The notes: generated by a model from the letters alone, not told the origin. 64,000 bases of DNA from Acinetobacter sp. ANC 4648 (GCF_002135345.1 NZ_NEGI01000003.1:248001-312000); one strand, 5' to 3'; positions 55,103-64,000 are shown, counted from the first letter of the stretch. Numbers and translations: made by a program.

Positions 55103-55890
55103 TTAAAATACGGCTCGAATTTCAACGCTTGGATCATACTCATCTAAACGCTTTGCCAAAACATGTAAATTACACGTCGGCACGGCAGGAAAAAGATGAT
55201 GTTCAACGTGATAAAACATATTATACGTAATCACTCGCTTGAACTCATTACTACTGTTCGTGCCATATAAATATGATCCTCAGTATCATGATGTACCGTC
55301 CAAACTGCAAAAAATGCTGTCATACACTGACCAATGAGCATGGTAAATACATAATATTTCAGTAAGGTTACATCCAATATAGTAAATACGATGATAAGAA
55401 CAATAATATTCGCCAACAACTCAGCACTCATCCATTTTTTCTGAATCACCGTCCCGACTTCAAAGGCTTTTTTATGCAACATCAATGGAAAAAATGGTCC
55501 AAATAAAAAAGCTTTCCACCATTCCATTTTGGCACTTTTCGCTTCAATATCTTCATCTTGCATGCAATGTTGATGATGCCTCAAATGGTTGATTTGTACG
55601 GCGTGCATCGAACCGAGCATCAATATACTAAGGATAAACATCACCCAATGTGTTTGCTGACGACCTATGCCTAAAGCGAAATGGAATGCATTATGAACCT
55701 GTCTTAACCCTGTCAAAAAGAACATAAATGAACAGAAAAGTGCAACGATATACCACTCATGGAAAGCACAAAAAAGTGAAACAATAAGCCAAGGTATAGA
55801 AAGTAATAATTCATTGATTACATCAGAGCGGTTTAGCTTAACTAAGTCTTTCCACTGAACCTCTTGCAATAAGTGTTTATGCTGATTCAT
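55103..55890 (-). pseudogene. Membrane fatty-acid desaturase, broken by a frameshift
   Basis: The open frame from the ATG at 55890 codes for a desaturase with the first two histidine boxes (HNAFH and HLRHH) and several membrane helices, and then stops at 55231 after SSSE. On the minus strand, reading shifts by one base near 55250-55256, and the other frame continues SNEFKRVITYNMFYHVEHHLFP and runs to a stop at 55103. That part has the third box HVEHH. Restoring one base gives about 262 residues, a normal size. As it stands the product lacks the third box and should be inactive. It could also be a sequencing error or programmed shift. Confidence 0.85.
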
Positions 55891-56090
55891 TTTATTGATT
55901 ATTCTTTTATTAACTTGAATCAAAATATAAGTTTTAGAATCCAGAGTTGCAAGTCTATTTTTTACGCATTACAACTCTTGGTATAGCTATATAATGTAAT
56001 AAATCCCCACTTAAGTTCATAAATTACGTAAAACTTAAAATTCGGGGCATTTTGTAATTCAACACTCTATTTTTAATAACATATTCATAC

Positions 56091-56870
56091 TTACTCAGAT
56101 ATATGTCTTTGTATAATCCCCTGACTCAATAGCTCATAGACCTGTTTTAAATCATCTCGCCCTGAACCTGACAACATTCGCTGATGCATATTTAAAATAT
56201 TTACATCTTTTCTGACTGCTGGACCTGTCTGCATCAGGCTTGGATCACTTTGAGTGGCTTTAGTTGCTGTTTCGATGATGAGTGGATAAAGTAGGCTGAA
56301 ATCCACCTTTTTAGCATCTACGATCTGTTTTGCCATGTCATAACAATAATTACTAAAGTTACATGCAAATACTGCAGCTAAATGTAAACTGAGACGTTGT
56401 TCAGATGAATATTGATATACCCGACTGCTTAGGCTATTTGCAAGTTCAGTTAAAATGGTTAAATCATCAGCTCCTGCTGCTTCTATAAATAAGGGCGTAT
56501 TCGTCCAATTAATTTCTCGCTTCAAACTAAAGGTTTGCAAAGGATAAAATACACCTGATTTCTGATGATACTGCATTAATACATCTAAATTGGTACTACC
56601 AGATGTATGTACAATCAAGGTATTTTTTAAATAGGCTGATAGCTGTTCAATCACCACTGCAATCGCTTGATCACTTACAGCAATAATCATTAAATCAATC
56701 TGTTGATCAATCTGTTGATATTGATCAATTGCCTGAGCCTGTACTTTCTTAGCTAATAATTTTGCATGGACTAATTGTTGACTATAGATCTGTACTATTT
56801 CATGTTGAGCCAATAAAACAGTGGCTAAATGTGTTGCAACCCGCCCTGATCCAATAAAACTTATACGCAT
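56091..56870 (-). CDS. DUF2520 Rossmann-fold protein
   Basis: 259 residues. The NAD(P)-binding motif is at the start (MRISFIGSGRVATHLATVLL). A central IVHTSGSTNLDVLMQYHQKSGVFYPLQTFS segment and a helical C-terminal half with FACNFSNYCYDMA match DUF2520 proteins, related to ketopantoate reductase and pyrroline carboxylate reductase. The substrate is unknown. It is a single minus-strand gene between the desaturase pseudogene and a lipoprotein gene. Confidence 0.85.
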   Translation of the reverse strand: MRISFIGSGRVATHLATVLLAQHEIVQIYSQQLVHAKLLAKKVQAQAIDQYQQIDQQIDLMIIAVSDQAIAVVIEQLSAYLKNTLIVHTSGSTNLDVLMQYHQKSGVFYPLQTFSLKREINWTNTPLFIEAAGADDLTILTELANSLSSRVYQYSSEQRLSLHLAAVFACNFSNYCYDMAKQIVDAKKVDFSLLYPLIIETATKATQSDPSLMQTGPAVRKDVNILNMHQRMLSGSGRDDLKQVYELLSQGIIQRHISE

Positions 56871-56911
56871 TTCGATAAACTAAATAAAATAATCTGCTAC
56901 AGCATGCCAAT

Positions 56912-56939
56912 AAAAAAAGGACGAAGCAATTCGTCCTTT
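56912..56939 (-). terminator. Terminator after the LprI-like lipoprotein gene
   Basis: A 10-bp stem AAAGGACGAA (56916-56925) with TTCGTCCTTT (56930-56939), loop GCAA. On the minus strand it is followed by seven T. Confidence 0.9.
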
Positions 56940-56955
56940 GGTTTTACGATTAAAA

Positions 56956-57984
56956 TTAATTAAATACGTTATTCAAATACACAATACGTTCTGCCGTCTT
57001 TTGATTAAAGCACTTGGTATATTGCATTTCATTATTTTGTTCATGCATTGCATCATCCCAATAACTATATTGTTTTTGATAGGTTTCCATTTCACTATCA
57101 GACATTCGTCCAACTTGTTTTTGTGAGATAACCTTACAATCAACATCACGCTTTTCAAACCATTCTGATTGATCTTGTTGCAATTGAGCTTTTTGCTCAT
57201 CACTAAAACGATCCCAAGTCTGGTTTAAGCGCTCTACTTGTTTGGATTTTTCTGCATCAAGTTCTTTTTTACGAATATCCATTGCTTTTTGCGCAAGTTC
57301 AGTTTGTGCAGAATTTTCTTGTTGAGATTGTTGTTGTAGATCATTTGATCTTTTATTTTCTTTAACATAAGCTTCATATTGCACAGCTTTTACAACCACA
57401 TAAACCACACCATCAATCACATCATTTTTTTGTTGCGCATTCAGGGTATAACCTTCTTTATCAGTCTTAATAACATCATATTTAAAACTTCCTTTTAACT
57501 GATCATTATCTAAAGTCAGCGTCATTTCACGACTATCTAAGTAGTCTTTTAGAGTAGAATGGCCTTGGTCTTCACCATCACAATATTCACAATCAGGGCC
57601 ATATTCTACATACGCATTTTCTGCACGTTTCTGTAACCCTTTTGGAAATTGAACCACCAATTGGCTTTCGCATTCTAATTGTGTAGCTTGTTTTTGATCA
57701 GCCGTTACAGTCCGAACATTTTTGATTTCAAACTTTAAACCATCATTAATGGTCTTTAATAAAGCTTGGTCGGCATTATAGCTAGTCGACCTTAATTTTT
57801 TATCCACTTGTTTTAAATATTCATCTTTCAAATATTGTTGTAGCTTTTTCAAGTTATCCTGATTTGTACAACTCCATTCAGAAACTTCTGTTGGTTTGAC
57901 ATCTTCTTTTTTATGTTTAAAAAAATCACAACCTGACATCATTAATGTACTTGATAGTGCTGTAATCAATACTAACTTCTTCAT
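56956..57984 (-). CDS. Predicted lipoprotein with LprI/DUF1311-like C-terminal region
   Basis: 342 residues. A lipoprotein signal (MKKLVLITALSSTLMMSGC, lipobox MSGC, Cys19) places it in the envelope. A middle part is a mixed beta/alpha region with a Cys pair (DCEYCDGED). The last third is a long helix, Lys/Gln/Asp rich, ending with TWDRFSDEQKAQLQQDQSEWFEKRDVDCK and a second Cys in YTKCFNQKT, reminiscent of DUF1311/LprI, the lysozyme-inhibitor fold. Function is unknown. It is next to the DUF937-OmpA gene on the same strand but separated from it by a terminator. Confidence 0.68.
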   Translation of the reverse strand: MKKLVLITALSSTLMMSGCDFFKHKKEDVKPTEVSEWSCTNQDNLKKLQQYLKDEYLKQVDKKLRSTSYNADQALLKTINDGLKFEIKNVRTVTADQKQATQLECESQLVVQFPKGLQKRAENAYVEYGPDCEYCDGEDQGHSTLKDYLDSREMTLTLDNDQLKGSFKYDVIKTDKEGYTLNAQQKNDVIDGVVYVVVKAVQYEAYVKENKRSNDLQQQSQQENSAQTELAQKAMDIRKKELDAEKSKQVERLNQTWDRFSDEQKAQLQQDQSEWFEKRDVDCKVISQKQVGRMSDSEMETYQKQYSYWDDAMHEQNNEMQYTKCFNQKTAERIVYLNNVFN

Positions 57985-58055
57985 TCTATAAAACCTTATT
58001 GTCTTTATATTATATATATTTAAAAAAATTACTTTTACAGCGCGATAGCATGCAT

Positions 58056-58084
58056 AAAAAAACCTCGAAAATCGAGGTTTTTTT
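58056..58084 (-). terminator. Terminator after the DUF937-OmpA gene
   Basis: A 13-bp stem AAAAAAACCTCGA (58056-58068) with TCGAGGTTTTTTT (58072-58084), loop AAA. Confidence 0.92.
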
Positions 58085-58127
58085 TAAGTTTCATTTAGTT
58101 TTTTTGTTGAATAGTCGGCTCTATAAC

Positions 58128-59561
58128 TTAATTTGTTGTACTGGTTTCAGTATTGATCAATTCAAACTCAATACGGCGATTTTTAAATTGTCCTTCTTTG
58201 GTTGAGTTATCTGCAATAGGATTTTCTTGCCCTAATCCGATGACGGTAAGCTGCTCTGCACTAACGCCTTGCTGAGTTAAATAATTCGCTACAGACTGTG
58301 CACGTTTTTGCGACAATGCTTTATTTGCGTCAGGTTTTCCAACATTATCAGTAAATCCTTTCACAACGACTTTGGCTTGAGGAAGTTGTTTCAGTAAGCT
58401 GGCTGCTTTATCTAAAATAACTTTATTTTCAGCCGGAATTTCAGATGACCCTGTAGCGAAATTAATGGCTTGAAGATTCAATGCTGTAACGACATCATTC
58501 GCATTTGCTTGATCTGGATTGATACTAGCCAAAGCCTGACCTGCTTGAGCATTACTCTTCGATACAGCGTTAGGAGCATCTGCAGACTGACTTGCAACAA
58601 CCTGCATATTCGGTACTAATCCTTTTAATTCATCTGCCAGTTTTTGTGCTTGAGCAACATCAGGTGCTTGAATCGTTAACTGATTACCCACCCAAACCAA
58701 AGAAATATTTGGAAGACCTTTAATTTTAGCAAAAACCTTTGCCATCGCATTTTGATCAGTTAGCTCTCCTGCAAATTGTTGATCAGCACTGGCATGACAA
58801 ATATCTGCTTGACCAAATATGGAAGAAAGCTGTGATTTAATTTGATCAAGCATTGCTTGATTCCCAACTAAAGCTTGGCAGTTTGCCACTTTACCATCTG
58901 CTCCAGTTGCAATATGCAATTCAGCTGGTTGTAAGGCCATTGTAGCTGAAGATGAAGTACTTTCAGTCACAGTGCCTACTGTAGAAACAGCAGGTTTATG
59001 ACTGCATTGTTTAAAAAGGAAGACGGCTATAGCCGCCAATATTAATAACGCAATAATTGGTAATAAAAAGCCAGACTTCTTATGAGGGGTAACTGATGTT
59101 GCTTGCTGGATCTGTGAAGTTGCTGTACCTACAGATGACAAACCTACAGTCCCAACAATTGATTTCGCCCAAGGCGGCAGTAGGCCTGTAAATGAATCTG
59201 CATTCTGTTCCAACAAATGTAGAATATCTTGTTTCTTATCGCTGCCAGCTAAATCTTGCAATACCCCGAGTGTAGGAGCAATGGATTGATTTAAGGTTGT
59301 TTCCAACTCATGTTGTGGTAAACCTAAATTAATCGCCTGTAATAAATGATCTTTAGCAGCAAAATTACTATGAAAAATATCAACTAAACGCGGATTCAGA
59401 CTGTTTTGTAAAGTTGAGATTAAATCTGGTCGAGCTTTAAGCAGTGATAGAATAAATGGATAAAATGTAGCTAACACATTGCCTTTTTCAGTAAGATGAG
59501 TTGTGGCGTCCTTTAAAACAACCGGAGTGACTCTTTCTTTTAAAATATTAATTAAATCCAT
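58128..59561 (-). CDS. DUF937-OmpA fusion-type envelope protein
   Basis: 477 residues from the ATG at 59561, with GGAG 7 bases before it; the frame extends 13 codons farther up without a better start. Residues ~1-150 are helical and resemble DUF937. A membrane helix follows at about 164-186. Next is a region with BON-like repeats (about 225-345; GNQLTIQAPDVAQAQKLADEL), then an OmpA-type peptidoglycan-binding domain (about 365-475) with INFATGSSEIP and VKGFTDNVGKPDANKALSQKRAQSVANYL. The layout suggests an inner-membrane anchor with periplasmic domains reaching the cell wall. Role unknown. Confidence 0.8.
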   Translation of the reverse strand: MDLINILKERVTPVVLKDATTHLTEKGNVLATFYPFILSLLKARPDLISTLQNSLNPRLVDIFHSNFAAKDHLLQAINLGLPQHELETTLNQSIAPTLGVLQDLAGSDKKQDILHLLEQNADSFTGLLPPWAKSIVGTVGLSSVGTATSQIQQATSVTPHKKSGFLLPIIALLILAAIAVFLFKQCSHKPAVSTVGTVTESTSSSATMALQPAELHIATGADGKVANCQALVGNQAMLDQIKSQLSSIFGQADICHASADQQFAGELTDQNAMAKVFAKIKGLPNISLVWVGNQLTIQAPDVAQAQKLADELKGLVPNMQVVASQSADAPNAVSKSNAQAGQALASINPDQANANDVVTALNLQAINFATGSSEIPAENKVILDKAASLLKQLPQAKVVVKGFTDNVGKPDANKALSQKRAQSVANYLTQQGVSAEQLTVIGLGQENPIADNSTKEGQFKNRRIEFELINTETSTTN

Positions 59562-59680
59562 AAAATGCTCCATTTTTTTAAATTGATTTTTACATTTCAC
59601 TTCATCATTCTAAAGACTTCTTCAATTTACAAATATTGTATTTATGTTTAATTTTTAATCAAAAAATTTAGTATTTACAT

Positions 59681-59706
59681 AAAAAAAGCCAGACGAAGCT
59701 GACTTT
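59681..59706 (-). terminator. Terminator after pyrC'
   Basis: On the minus strand AAAGTCAG (59706-59699) pairs with CTGGCTTT (59692-59685), one U-G pair, loop CTTCGT, and a seven-base T run follows. Confidence 0.85.
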
Positions 59707-59724
59707 AAAACAACAAACACCCGT

Positions 59725-60960
59725 TTAAGCTAAAAAGGTTTTGACCACTTTACCTTTCACTTTTTGATCAATTAACGGCGTATTTTTACCCTGAGAAATA
59801 ATACTTTCTTTCGATACAGTCCATTCAAATTCAGGGTCAAGTAGAACCCAACCAGCTTCTTGCTCCCAACGCTGAGCCATATTTGCAACTTGAGCTGGAG
59901 CAAGGGTTACTTTTTCAACCCACTGCAAAGGCTCAAATAAACCTTCATTAATCAATTGAATACCAAATGATACATAGGTATCAAAAGCTGTGATACCCGA
60001 TTGAGTTTCAGCAAAAGGTGCCAATTTAGCGGAACTACTCAAGGGTTCATGATGGGTACAAATGGCATCAATCACCCCCTCTTTCAAACCTTGACGCAAT
60101 AATGCTTTATCTTGCTCTGAACGTAACGGCGGACGCACGTGTGCTAAGGAGTTAAAACCATCAATTAAACTGTCGGTTAAATGCAATTGATGCATTGCAA
60201 CATCAGCCGTCACAGGTAGACCTTTGGCTTTAGCAACTTTGATCAACTCTACAGATGCACCACAGGACAACAATCCAAAATGTGCACGTACACCCGTGAC
60301 TTCAATCATGAGCAGATATTTTGCAATAGCAATGGTTTCTGCTAAAACTGGAATCATGGGTAAACCTTGGCGTGATGCAATAAAGCCTTCATGCACACAA
60401 CCGTCTTTCGCAATCTGATGTTCTTCTGCATAGAACACCACGGTCATATTTAAACCAGCTGCATATTCTAGAGTACGAATGACCACATCATCATTTTCAA
60501 AAGGTGCATTAGCATTGGTTACTGCTGTACAGCCCCCTTTCTTGAGACCCGCCATATTGGCTGGTTGTTTGCCATTTAGACCTTGAGTTTGTGCTCCAAT
60601 CACCTGTAAATGGATACCACCATCCAACATGGCCTTTTCAACTAAACCATGAATCAAAGCACCATTGTCTTGTACAATAGGCTGTGAATCTGGTGGCGTA
60701 AAGACATGAAAAATACCATTTTCACGAGCAGCTTTTCCTTCAGACTTAAGCGTCCCATGCTGCTGCTGCCCTGGCTCACGTAAGCGCGCACATAGGTCCA
60801 CCATAGTTGGCATCAACCATTTACCTTGTCCATCAATTGTTTCTACAGCTAAATCAGTTGCTGCAACAAACTTGCCTTTTTCAATATAAACCGTTTGTAC
60901 GTGATCAAGCTTTTTAATAGGGTCTAAGACACGTACATTTTCAATTTTAACAATACTCAT
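59725..60960 (-). CDS. pyrC': Non-catalytic dihydroorotase homologue associated with PyrB
   Basis: 411 residues with an amidohydrolase fold. The type I dihydroorotase signature D-x-H-x-H before LREPG is missing: it reads VDLCARLREPG, with Cys and Arg where the two metal-binding His should be. The carboxylated-Lys and later His sites are also not obvious. In Pseudomonas a similar inactive protein (PyrC') is encoded right after pyrB and is needed for assembly of active aspartate transcarbamoylase, and the gene order here is the same. It follows pyrB after 11 bases. A catalytic pyrC should lie elsewhere. Confidence 0.9.
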   Translation of the reverse strand: MSIVKIENVRVLDPIKKLDHVQTVYIEKGKFVAATDLAVETIDGQGKWLMPTMVDLCARLREPGQQQHGTLKSEGKAARENGIFHVFTPPDSQPIVQDNGALIHGLVEKAMLDGGIHLQVIGAQTQGLNGKQPANMAGLKKGGCTAVTNANAPFENDDVVIRTLEYAAGLNMTVVFYAEEHQIAKDGCVHEGFIASRQGLPMIPVLAETIAIAKYLLMIEVTGVRAHFGLLSCGASVELIKVAKAKGLPVTADVAMHQLHLTDSLIDGFNSLAHVRPPLRSEQDKALLRQGLKEGVIDAICTHHEPLSSSAKLAPFAETQSGITAFDTYVSFGIQLINEGLFEPLQWVEKVTLAPAQVANMAQRWEQEAGWVLLDPEFEWTVSKESIISQGKNTPLIDQKVKGKVVKTFLA

Positions 60961-60971
60961 GCCACTATCCC

Positions 60972-61988
60972 TTATCCTGCAATCACGTCTAACAAACCTT
61001 TTTCTTGTAATTGACCTTGCATTGCAAGCGCCAAGACCGCCATACGCACAGCAATACCATTGGTCACTTGTTGCAAAATAACCGCCTGTGGGCCATCTGC
61101 AATACTAGAATCAATTTCCACACCACGATTCATAGGCCCCGGATGCATCACGATACAATCTGGTTTTGCCAAAGCTAAACGCTCTTTATTTAAACCATAC
61201 ATTTTGTAGAATTCGGCTTGAGAAGCCAGTGCAGGAGAATCAATACGTTCATTCTGAATACGCAAGGTCATAATGACATCGCAATCTTGAATCCCTGCAT
61301 CCATTTTATTAAAGAGACGAACGCCTTCGCCATATTCATCAAAACCATAGGGTAATAAGGTATTCGGTGCAATGACACGAATATCTTTGCAGCCCAAAGT
61401 TTGTAACGCTGCAATATCTGAGCGTGCCACACGAGAATGTTTAATATCCCCGATAATAGCCACACTCATATCTTCAAATTTCTTATGTGTTTCACGTCGG
61501 ATAGTCAACATGTCCAACATCGCTTGAGTTGGATGTGCATGCCGTCCATCGCCCGCATTAATAATGGCAATATTGGGACAGACAGTCTCTGCAATAAAGT
61601 GTGCTGCACCTGAAGATGAATGGCGCACTACAAAAATATCCGCCGCCATGGCTTCAAGATTCCACAGCGTATCACGTAGTGTTTCACCTTTTGAGGTACT
61701 AGAACGTGCAATATCAATATTCAGAACATTCGCCGACAGTCGTTTTGCTGCTGCTTCAAAAGTCGTGCGCGTCCGTGTTGAATTTTCAAAAAAAAGATTC
61801 ATCACTGTACGACCTTCAAGAAGTGGGGTCGTAATCAGCTGGTTTTGATCATTAAAAAAGGAATTGGCTGTATCTAGAATTTTTGTCAGGGTTGCTTTGG
61901 AAAGACCTTCGATGGTGAGGAAATGTTTTAAATGACCATCTTGATTAAGTTGAATCTGACTCGGAGTATGCAATGCCGCCAAGTGCAT
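60972..61988 (-). CDS. pyrB: Aspartate carbamoyltransferase catalytic subunit
   Basis: Joins carbamoyl phosphate and aspartate, the first step of pyrimidine synthesis. 338 residues, slightly longer than E. coli (311), as in Pseudomonas. The carbamoyl-phosphate loop [13 protein letters not shown] and the second [12 protein letters not shown] loop are intact, with [13 protein letters not shown] and [12 protein letters not shown] later on. Its partner pyrC' is directly downstream. No pyrI regulatory subunit gene is seen, consistent with the PyrB-PyrC' type enzyme. Confidence 0.97.
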   Translation of the reverse strand: MHLAALHTPSQIQLNQDGHLKHFLTIEGLSKATLTKILDTANSFFNDQNQLITTPLLEGRTVMNLFFENSTRTRTTFEAAAKRLSANVLNIDIARSSTSKGETLRDTLWNLEAMAADIFVVRHSSSGAAHFIAETVCPNIAIINAGDGRHAHPTQAMLDMLTIRRETHKKFEDMSVAIIGDIKHSRVARSDIAALQTLGCKDIRVIAPNTLLPYGFDEYGEGVRLFNKMDAGIQDCDVIMTLRIQNERIDSPALASQAEFYKMYGLNKERLALAKPDCIVMHPGPMNRGVEIDSSIADGPQAVILQQVTNGIAVRMAVLALAMQGQLQEKGLLDVIAG

Positions 61989-62017
61989 GAGAGATTCCTG
62001 AGAGGTTAAGTTGACAT

Positions 62018-62023
62018 ATTATA
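62018..62023 (-). promoter_or_regulatory. Candidate -10 element of the pyrB promoter
   Basis: A perfect TATAAT on the minus strand lies about 30 bases before the pyrB start, leaving a leader too short for an attenuator. No good -35 element is seen, so activation by a regulator is possible. Confidence 0.5.
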
Positions 62024-62225
62024 CAGACATTTAAGTGACTTTAGCAGTTGAAGTTTTACTCAACTAAAAGAATATTTAACTACACCAACCATAAAATCTA
62101 TACATATTTTTATATTTTCAAATAGTTAGCTTTACCACTAACTCATCAGTTGAATCTATATACCATAACAACCAACTAATATCTAACTCAAGCTCCAAAT
62201 AAAACTTCTATTTAGAGCCTGTATA

Positions 62226-62588
62226 TTATCGTAATGCACCAATATAGTGATGTGAAATCTGGGCTTGATAAACCTCATCCGTTATTTCGGTCTGCTCTAT
62301 TATAGGTTCTATACTAGTATCTTGCTGTACTAAAGCATCAGATGTTTTAGATTGAGGTTCAACTTCTGGTTCTATTAAAGCCTGCATTCTAAATGCTAAC
62401 CGCTTCAACTCATCATCTTCTGTCGCGATAGCAAAAGCAATTACATAGCATGCGTAATCCTTATCTTGCACTACATACATTACATCAATGATTCGACCAA
62501 ACATACGTCGAAGTCGTGCATACATTAAGGTTGCAATTGAAAAGGCTTCACCTTGCGCTTCAAAATTTTGGTTAATTTTAGTCTGCAT
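62226..62588 (-). CDS. Hypothetical protein
   Basis: 120 residues, no signal peptide or membrane segment. The N-terminal ~70 residues look globular (MQTKINQNFEAQGEAFSIATLMYARLRRMFGRIIDVMYVVQDKDYACYVIAFAIA...). The rest is acidic and low-complexity (VEPQSKTSDALVQQDTSIEPIIEQTEITDEV). GGGGATAGAC before the ATG gives a ribosome site. I do not recognise the family; it looks specific to close relatives. It stands alone between pyrB and rlmL. Confidence 0.55.
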   Translation of the reverse strand: MQTKINQNFEAQGEAFSIATLMYARLRRMFGRIIDVMYVVQDKDYACYVIAFAIATEDDELKRLAFRMQALIEPEVEPQSKTSDALVQQDTSIEPIIEQTEITDEVYQAQISHHYIGALR

Positions 62589-62962
62589 GTCTATCCCCTT
62601 ATGTAACTCAGTTAAAATTCGATCAATCTAAAATTAATCGACTGTTTTTAATTATTTTATTTAGCAAAATTCATACCACCTTCAATTTACCTCCCTCTAT
62701 TCAGATTAAACTTAATTAGCCCCTAACATTCAATAATCTTGCCCTAAGCTAAATACAAGTCTCGGTTTAAAAATGGCATGGTTCATATTATCCATCCAAA
62801 TTGTTATATAAACTGAAGTCAATCAAATCAAGAGCGGTAATAAATAAAATATGGTCTGAATTTTCAAGGTAATAAAAGAAGGTTAAACTGAATTCATAAA
62901 TAGAAAAGCGAAAAAATACATTGATGTCTTTTAATCGATGAGTTTTCGTCAACAAAATACGT
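62589..62962. other. AT-rich spacer before rlmL
   Basis: No gene or RNA is supported. It is the divergent control region for the hypothetical gene on the left and rlmL on the right. Confidence 0.4.
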
Positions 62963-62968
62963 TAAAAT
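62963..62968 (+). promoter_or_regulatory. Candidate -10 element of rlmL
   Basis: TAAAAT at 62963-62968 lies 32 bases before the rlmL ATG. The -35 region is not clear. Confidence 0.35.
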
Positions 62969-63000
62969 AGCCGATTGCTTTATTGTCTTTGGAAATGTTC

Positions 63001-64000
63001 ATGAATTCGAAACCACGTCTTTCTACATATTGGGTCACCTGTGCGGATGGACTAGAAACCTTACTTCAAGAAGAAATTGAAGGTTTAGGGGTTCAAAACA
63101 TTGAACGTTTTCCAGGACGATTAATTTTTAAAGGCCCACTGGAACAGGCTTACCGCGTGTGTATGTGGTCACGTCTTGCTTCGCGTGTACTAACGCCTAT
63201 TCACACCCATGAATTAGAATTCACTCATGATGCACGCGATGTTGCGGAAGAGCTGTATGAAGGTGCCAATAGTTTCGACTGGTCACTTATTTTTGCACCA
63301 CAAAGCACCTTTGCCGTACGCTTACATATTGAACGCGAAATTAAGGTAAATAGCCAATTCGCCACTTTACGCGTTAAAGATGGTGTGGTTGATGCATTTA
63401 TGGAAGCTGCGGGCAAACGTCCAAGTATTGATATTAAGCAACCTGAAATTACTCTGTATGTACTTGCAGGTAAAACAGAACATACCTATTGCTTAGATTT
63501 GTCTGGTGATTCTTTACATAAACGTGGCTATCGTCATTATATGACCGATGCCCCTATTAAAGAAAACCTTGCAGCGGCGATTCTATATAAAGCTAAACTC
63601 AAAGAACGTAATCCTGATATTATTTTAGATCCAATGTGTGGTTCTGGAACATTTATCATCGAAGCGTTAATGATGTTAACTGACCGTGCACCTGGTTTAG
63701 TCCGTCGTTTCGGTTTTAATGGTTGGAATGGTCATGACCATGAATTATGGATGTCAATTAAAGCTGAAGCAGCTGAACGCCATCAAAAAGCCCTAGCTGG
63801 TGACTTACCGCAATTTTATGCCTATGATGCAGATTGGGAAGCGGTTAAAGCGACTAAACACAACATTATTGCTGCTGGTTTTGAAGACCAGTTGGATTCG
63901 ATTCGGATTGAAGAACGAACTTTAGCAGATTGGCCTGATTTCCAAACTGAAGGTAAAACTTCTTTCATCGTGACCAACCCGCCTTATGGTGAACGTCTAG
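63001..64000 (+). CDS. rlmL: 23S rRNA (guanine-N2) methyltransferase RlmL, N-terminal part
   Basis: Opens at ATG 63001 and runs off the right edge (333 codons seen). The start MNSKPRLSTYWVTCADGLETLLQEEIEGLG is a typical RlmL/THUMP start, with the THUMP RNA-binding domain over about 55-165. The methyltransferase motifs are LDPMCGSGTFIIEALMM near 212 and VTNPPYGERL at the window edge, which is the NPPY catalytic motif for N2-guanine methylation. The gene modifies G2445 of 23S rRNA. In E. coli a C-terminal RlmK domain is fused; whether it is here cannot be seen. Confidence 0.93.
   Translation, partial: MNSKPRLSTYWVTCADGLETLLQEEIEGLGVQNIERFPGRLIFKGPLEQAYRVCMWSRLASRVLTPIHTHELEFTHDARDVAEELYEGANSFDWSLIFAPQSTFAVRLHIEREIKVNSQFATLRVKDGVVDAFMEAAGKRPSIDIKQPEITLYVLAGKTEHTYCLDLSGDSLHKRGYRHYMTDAPIKENLAAAILYKAKLKERNPDIILDPMCGSGTFIIEALMMLTDRAPGLVRRFGFNGWNGHDHELWMSIKAEAAERHQKALAGDLPQFYAYDADWEAVKATKHNIIAAGFEDQLDSIRIEERTLADWPDFQTEGKTSFIVTNPPYGERL

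Noticed and set aside
61989..62225. Pyrimidine attenuator before pyrB
   Set aside because: The likely -10 element leaves only about 25 bases of leader, too short for attenuation.
1..64000. CRISPR arrays, insertion sequences, prophage
   Set aside because: No spaced direct repeats, transposase, integrase or phage structural gene was seen.

Overview
This window looks like a chromosomal core segment of an Acinetobacter-type gammaproteobacterium (Moraxellaceae). Signs are the low GC and AT-rich spacers, a cyoABCDE oxidase operon with no nearby cydAB, an rpsF-rpsR-rplI-dnaB-alr string without priB, pyrB followed by a non-catalytic pyrC', a lone gspL-gspM pair, and several small secreted or lipoprotein orphans. 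I saw no integrase, transposase, CRISPR array, plasmid or phage gene. The species call rests on gene order and protein resemblance only.

Layout. 1-5.4 kb: tail of an RDD membrane protein, then the cytochrome bo3 operon cyoA-E. 5.8-10.1 kb: ribosomal proteins S6-S18-L9 with a promoter and leader hairpin, replicative helicase dnaB, alanine racemase alr. 10.3-16.3 kb: WYL regulator, an AT-rich lipoprotein, mnmG on the minus strand, a small secreted protein, and a BASS-type transporter. 16.4-21.9 kb: prmA, a zinc-ribbon membrane protein, fis, purH and purD. 22.3-27 kb: MetQ/MetN/MetI-type methionine transporter, a GloB-type hydrolase, a small ORFan, and a minus-strand tRNA-Leu, tRNA-Trp, tRNA-Leu cluster. 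27.2-36.4 kb: a kinase overlapping a DUF3336 patatin lipase, DUF815 ATPase, tsaD, rpsU-yqeY, a BepA-like protease, a 2-hydroxyacid dehydrogenase. 36.5-47.6 kb (mostly minus): a degenerate M48 protein, pyrD-cvpA-purF, gspL-gspM, sixA, gpsA, a nitroreductase, a lipoprotein and an RhlB-like helicase. 47.7-55 kb: a cold-shock protein, TusA-like protein, rpoH, DUF423 protein, thiS-thiG, mdaB-ygiN, a GST, an orphan response regulator and trmB. 55.1-64 kb: a frameshifted fatty-acid desaturase, a DUF2520 protein, an LprI-like lipoprotein, a DUF937-OmpA protein, pyrC'-pyrB, a small hypothetical gene and the 5' part of rlmL.

How the genes fit together. Nucleotide synthesis is well represented: purH, purD and purF (purines) and pyrB, pyrC' and pyrD (pyrimidines). 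Translation and its quality control are also common: S6, S18, L9, S21, PrmA, MnmG, TsaD, TrmB, RlmL and three tRNAs. Stress and global control genes include rpoH, fis and csp.

The observations most worth a second look are: a fatty-acid desaturase broken by a one-base frameshift that removes its third histidine box; a large M48 protein whose zinc-binding motif is degraded; a pyrB-linked dihydroorotase without its HxH metal site; an overlapping kinase-patatin gene pair; and several long perfect inverted repeats in spacers (26 bp beyond the GST gene, 16 bp before the AT-rich lipoprotein gene, 12 bp before cyoA). I found no convincing wholly new multi-gene system. The kinase-patatin pair is the nearest candidate.
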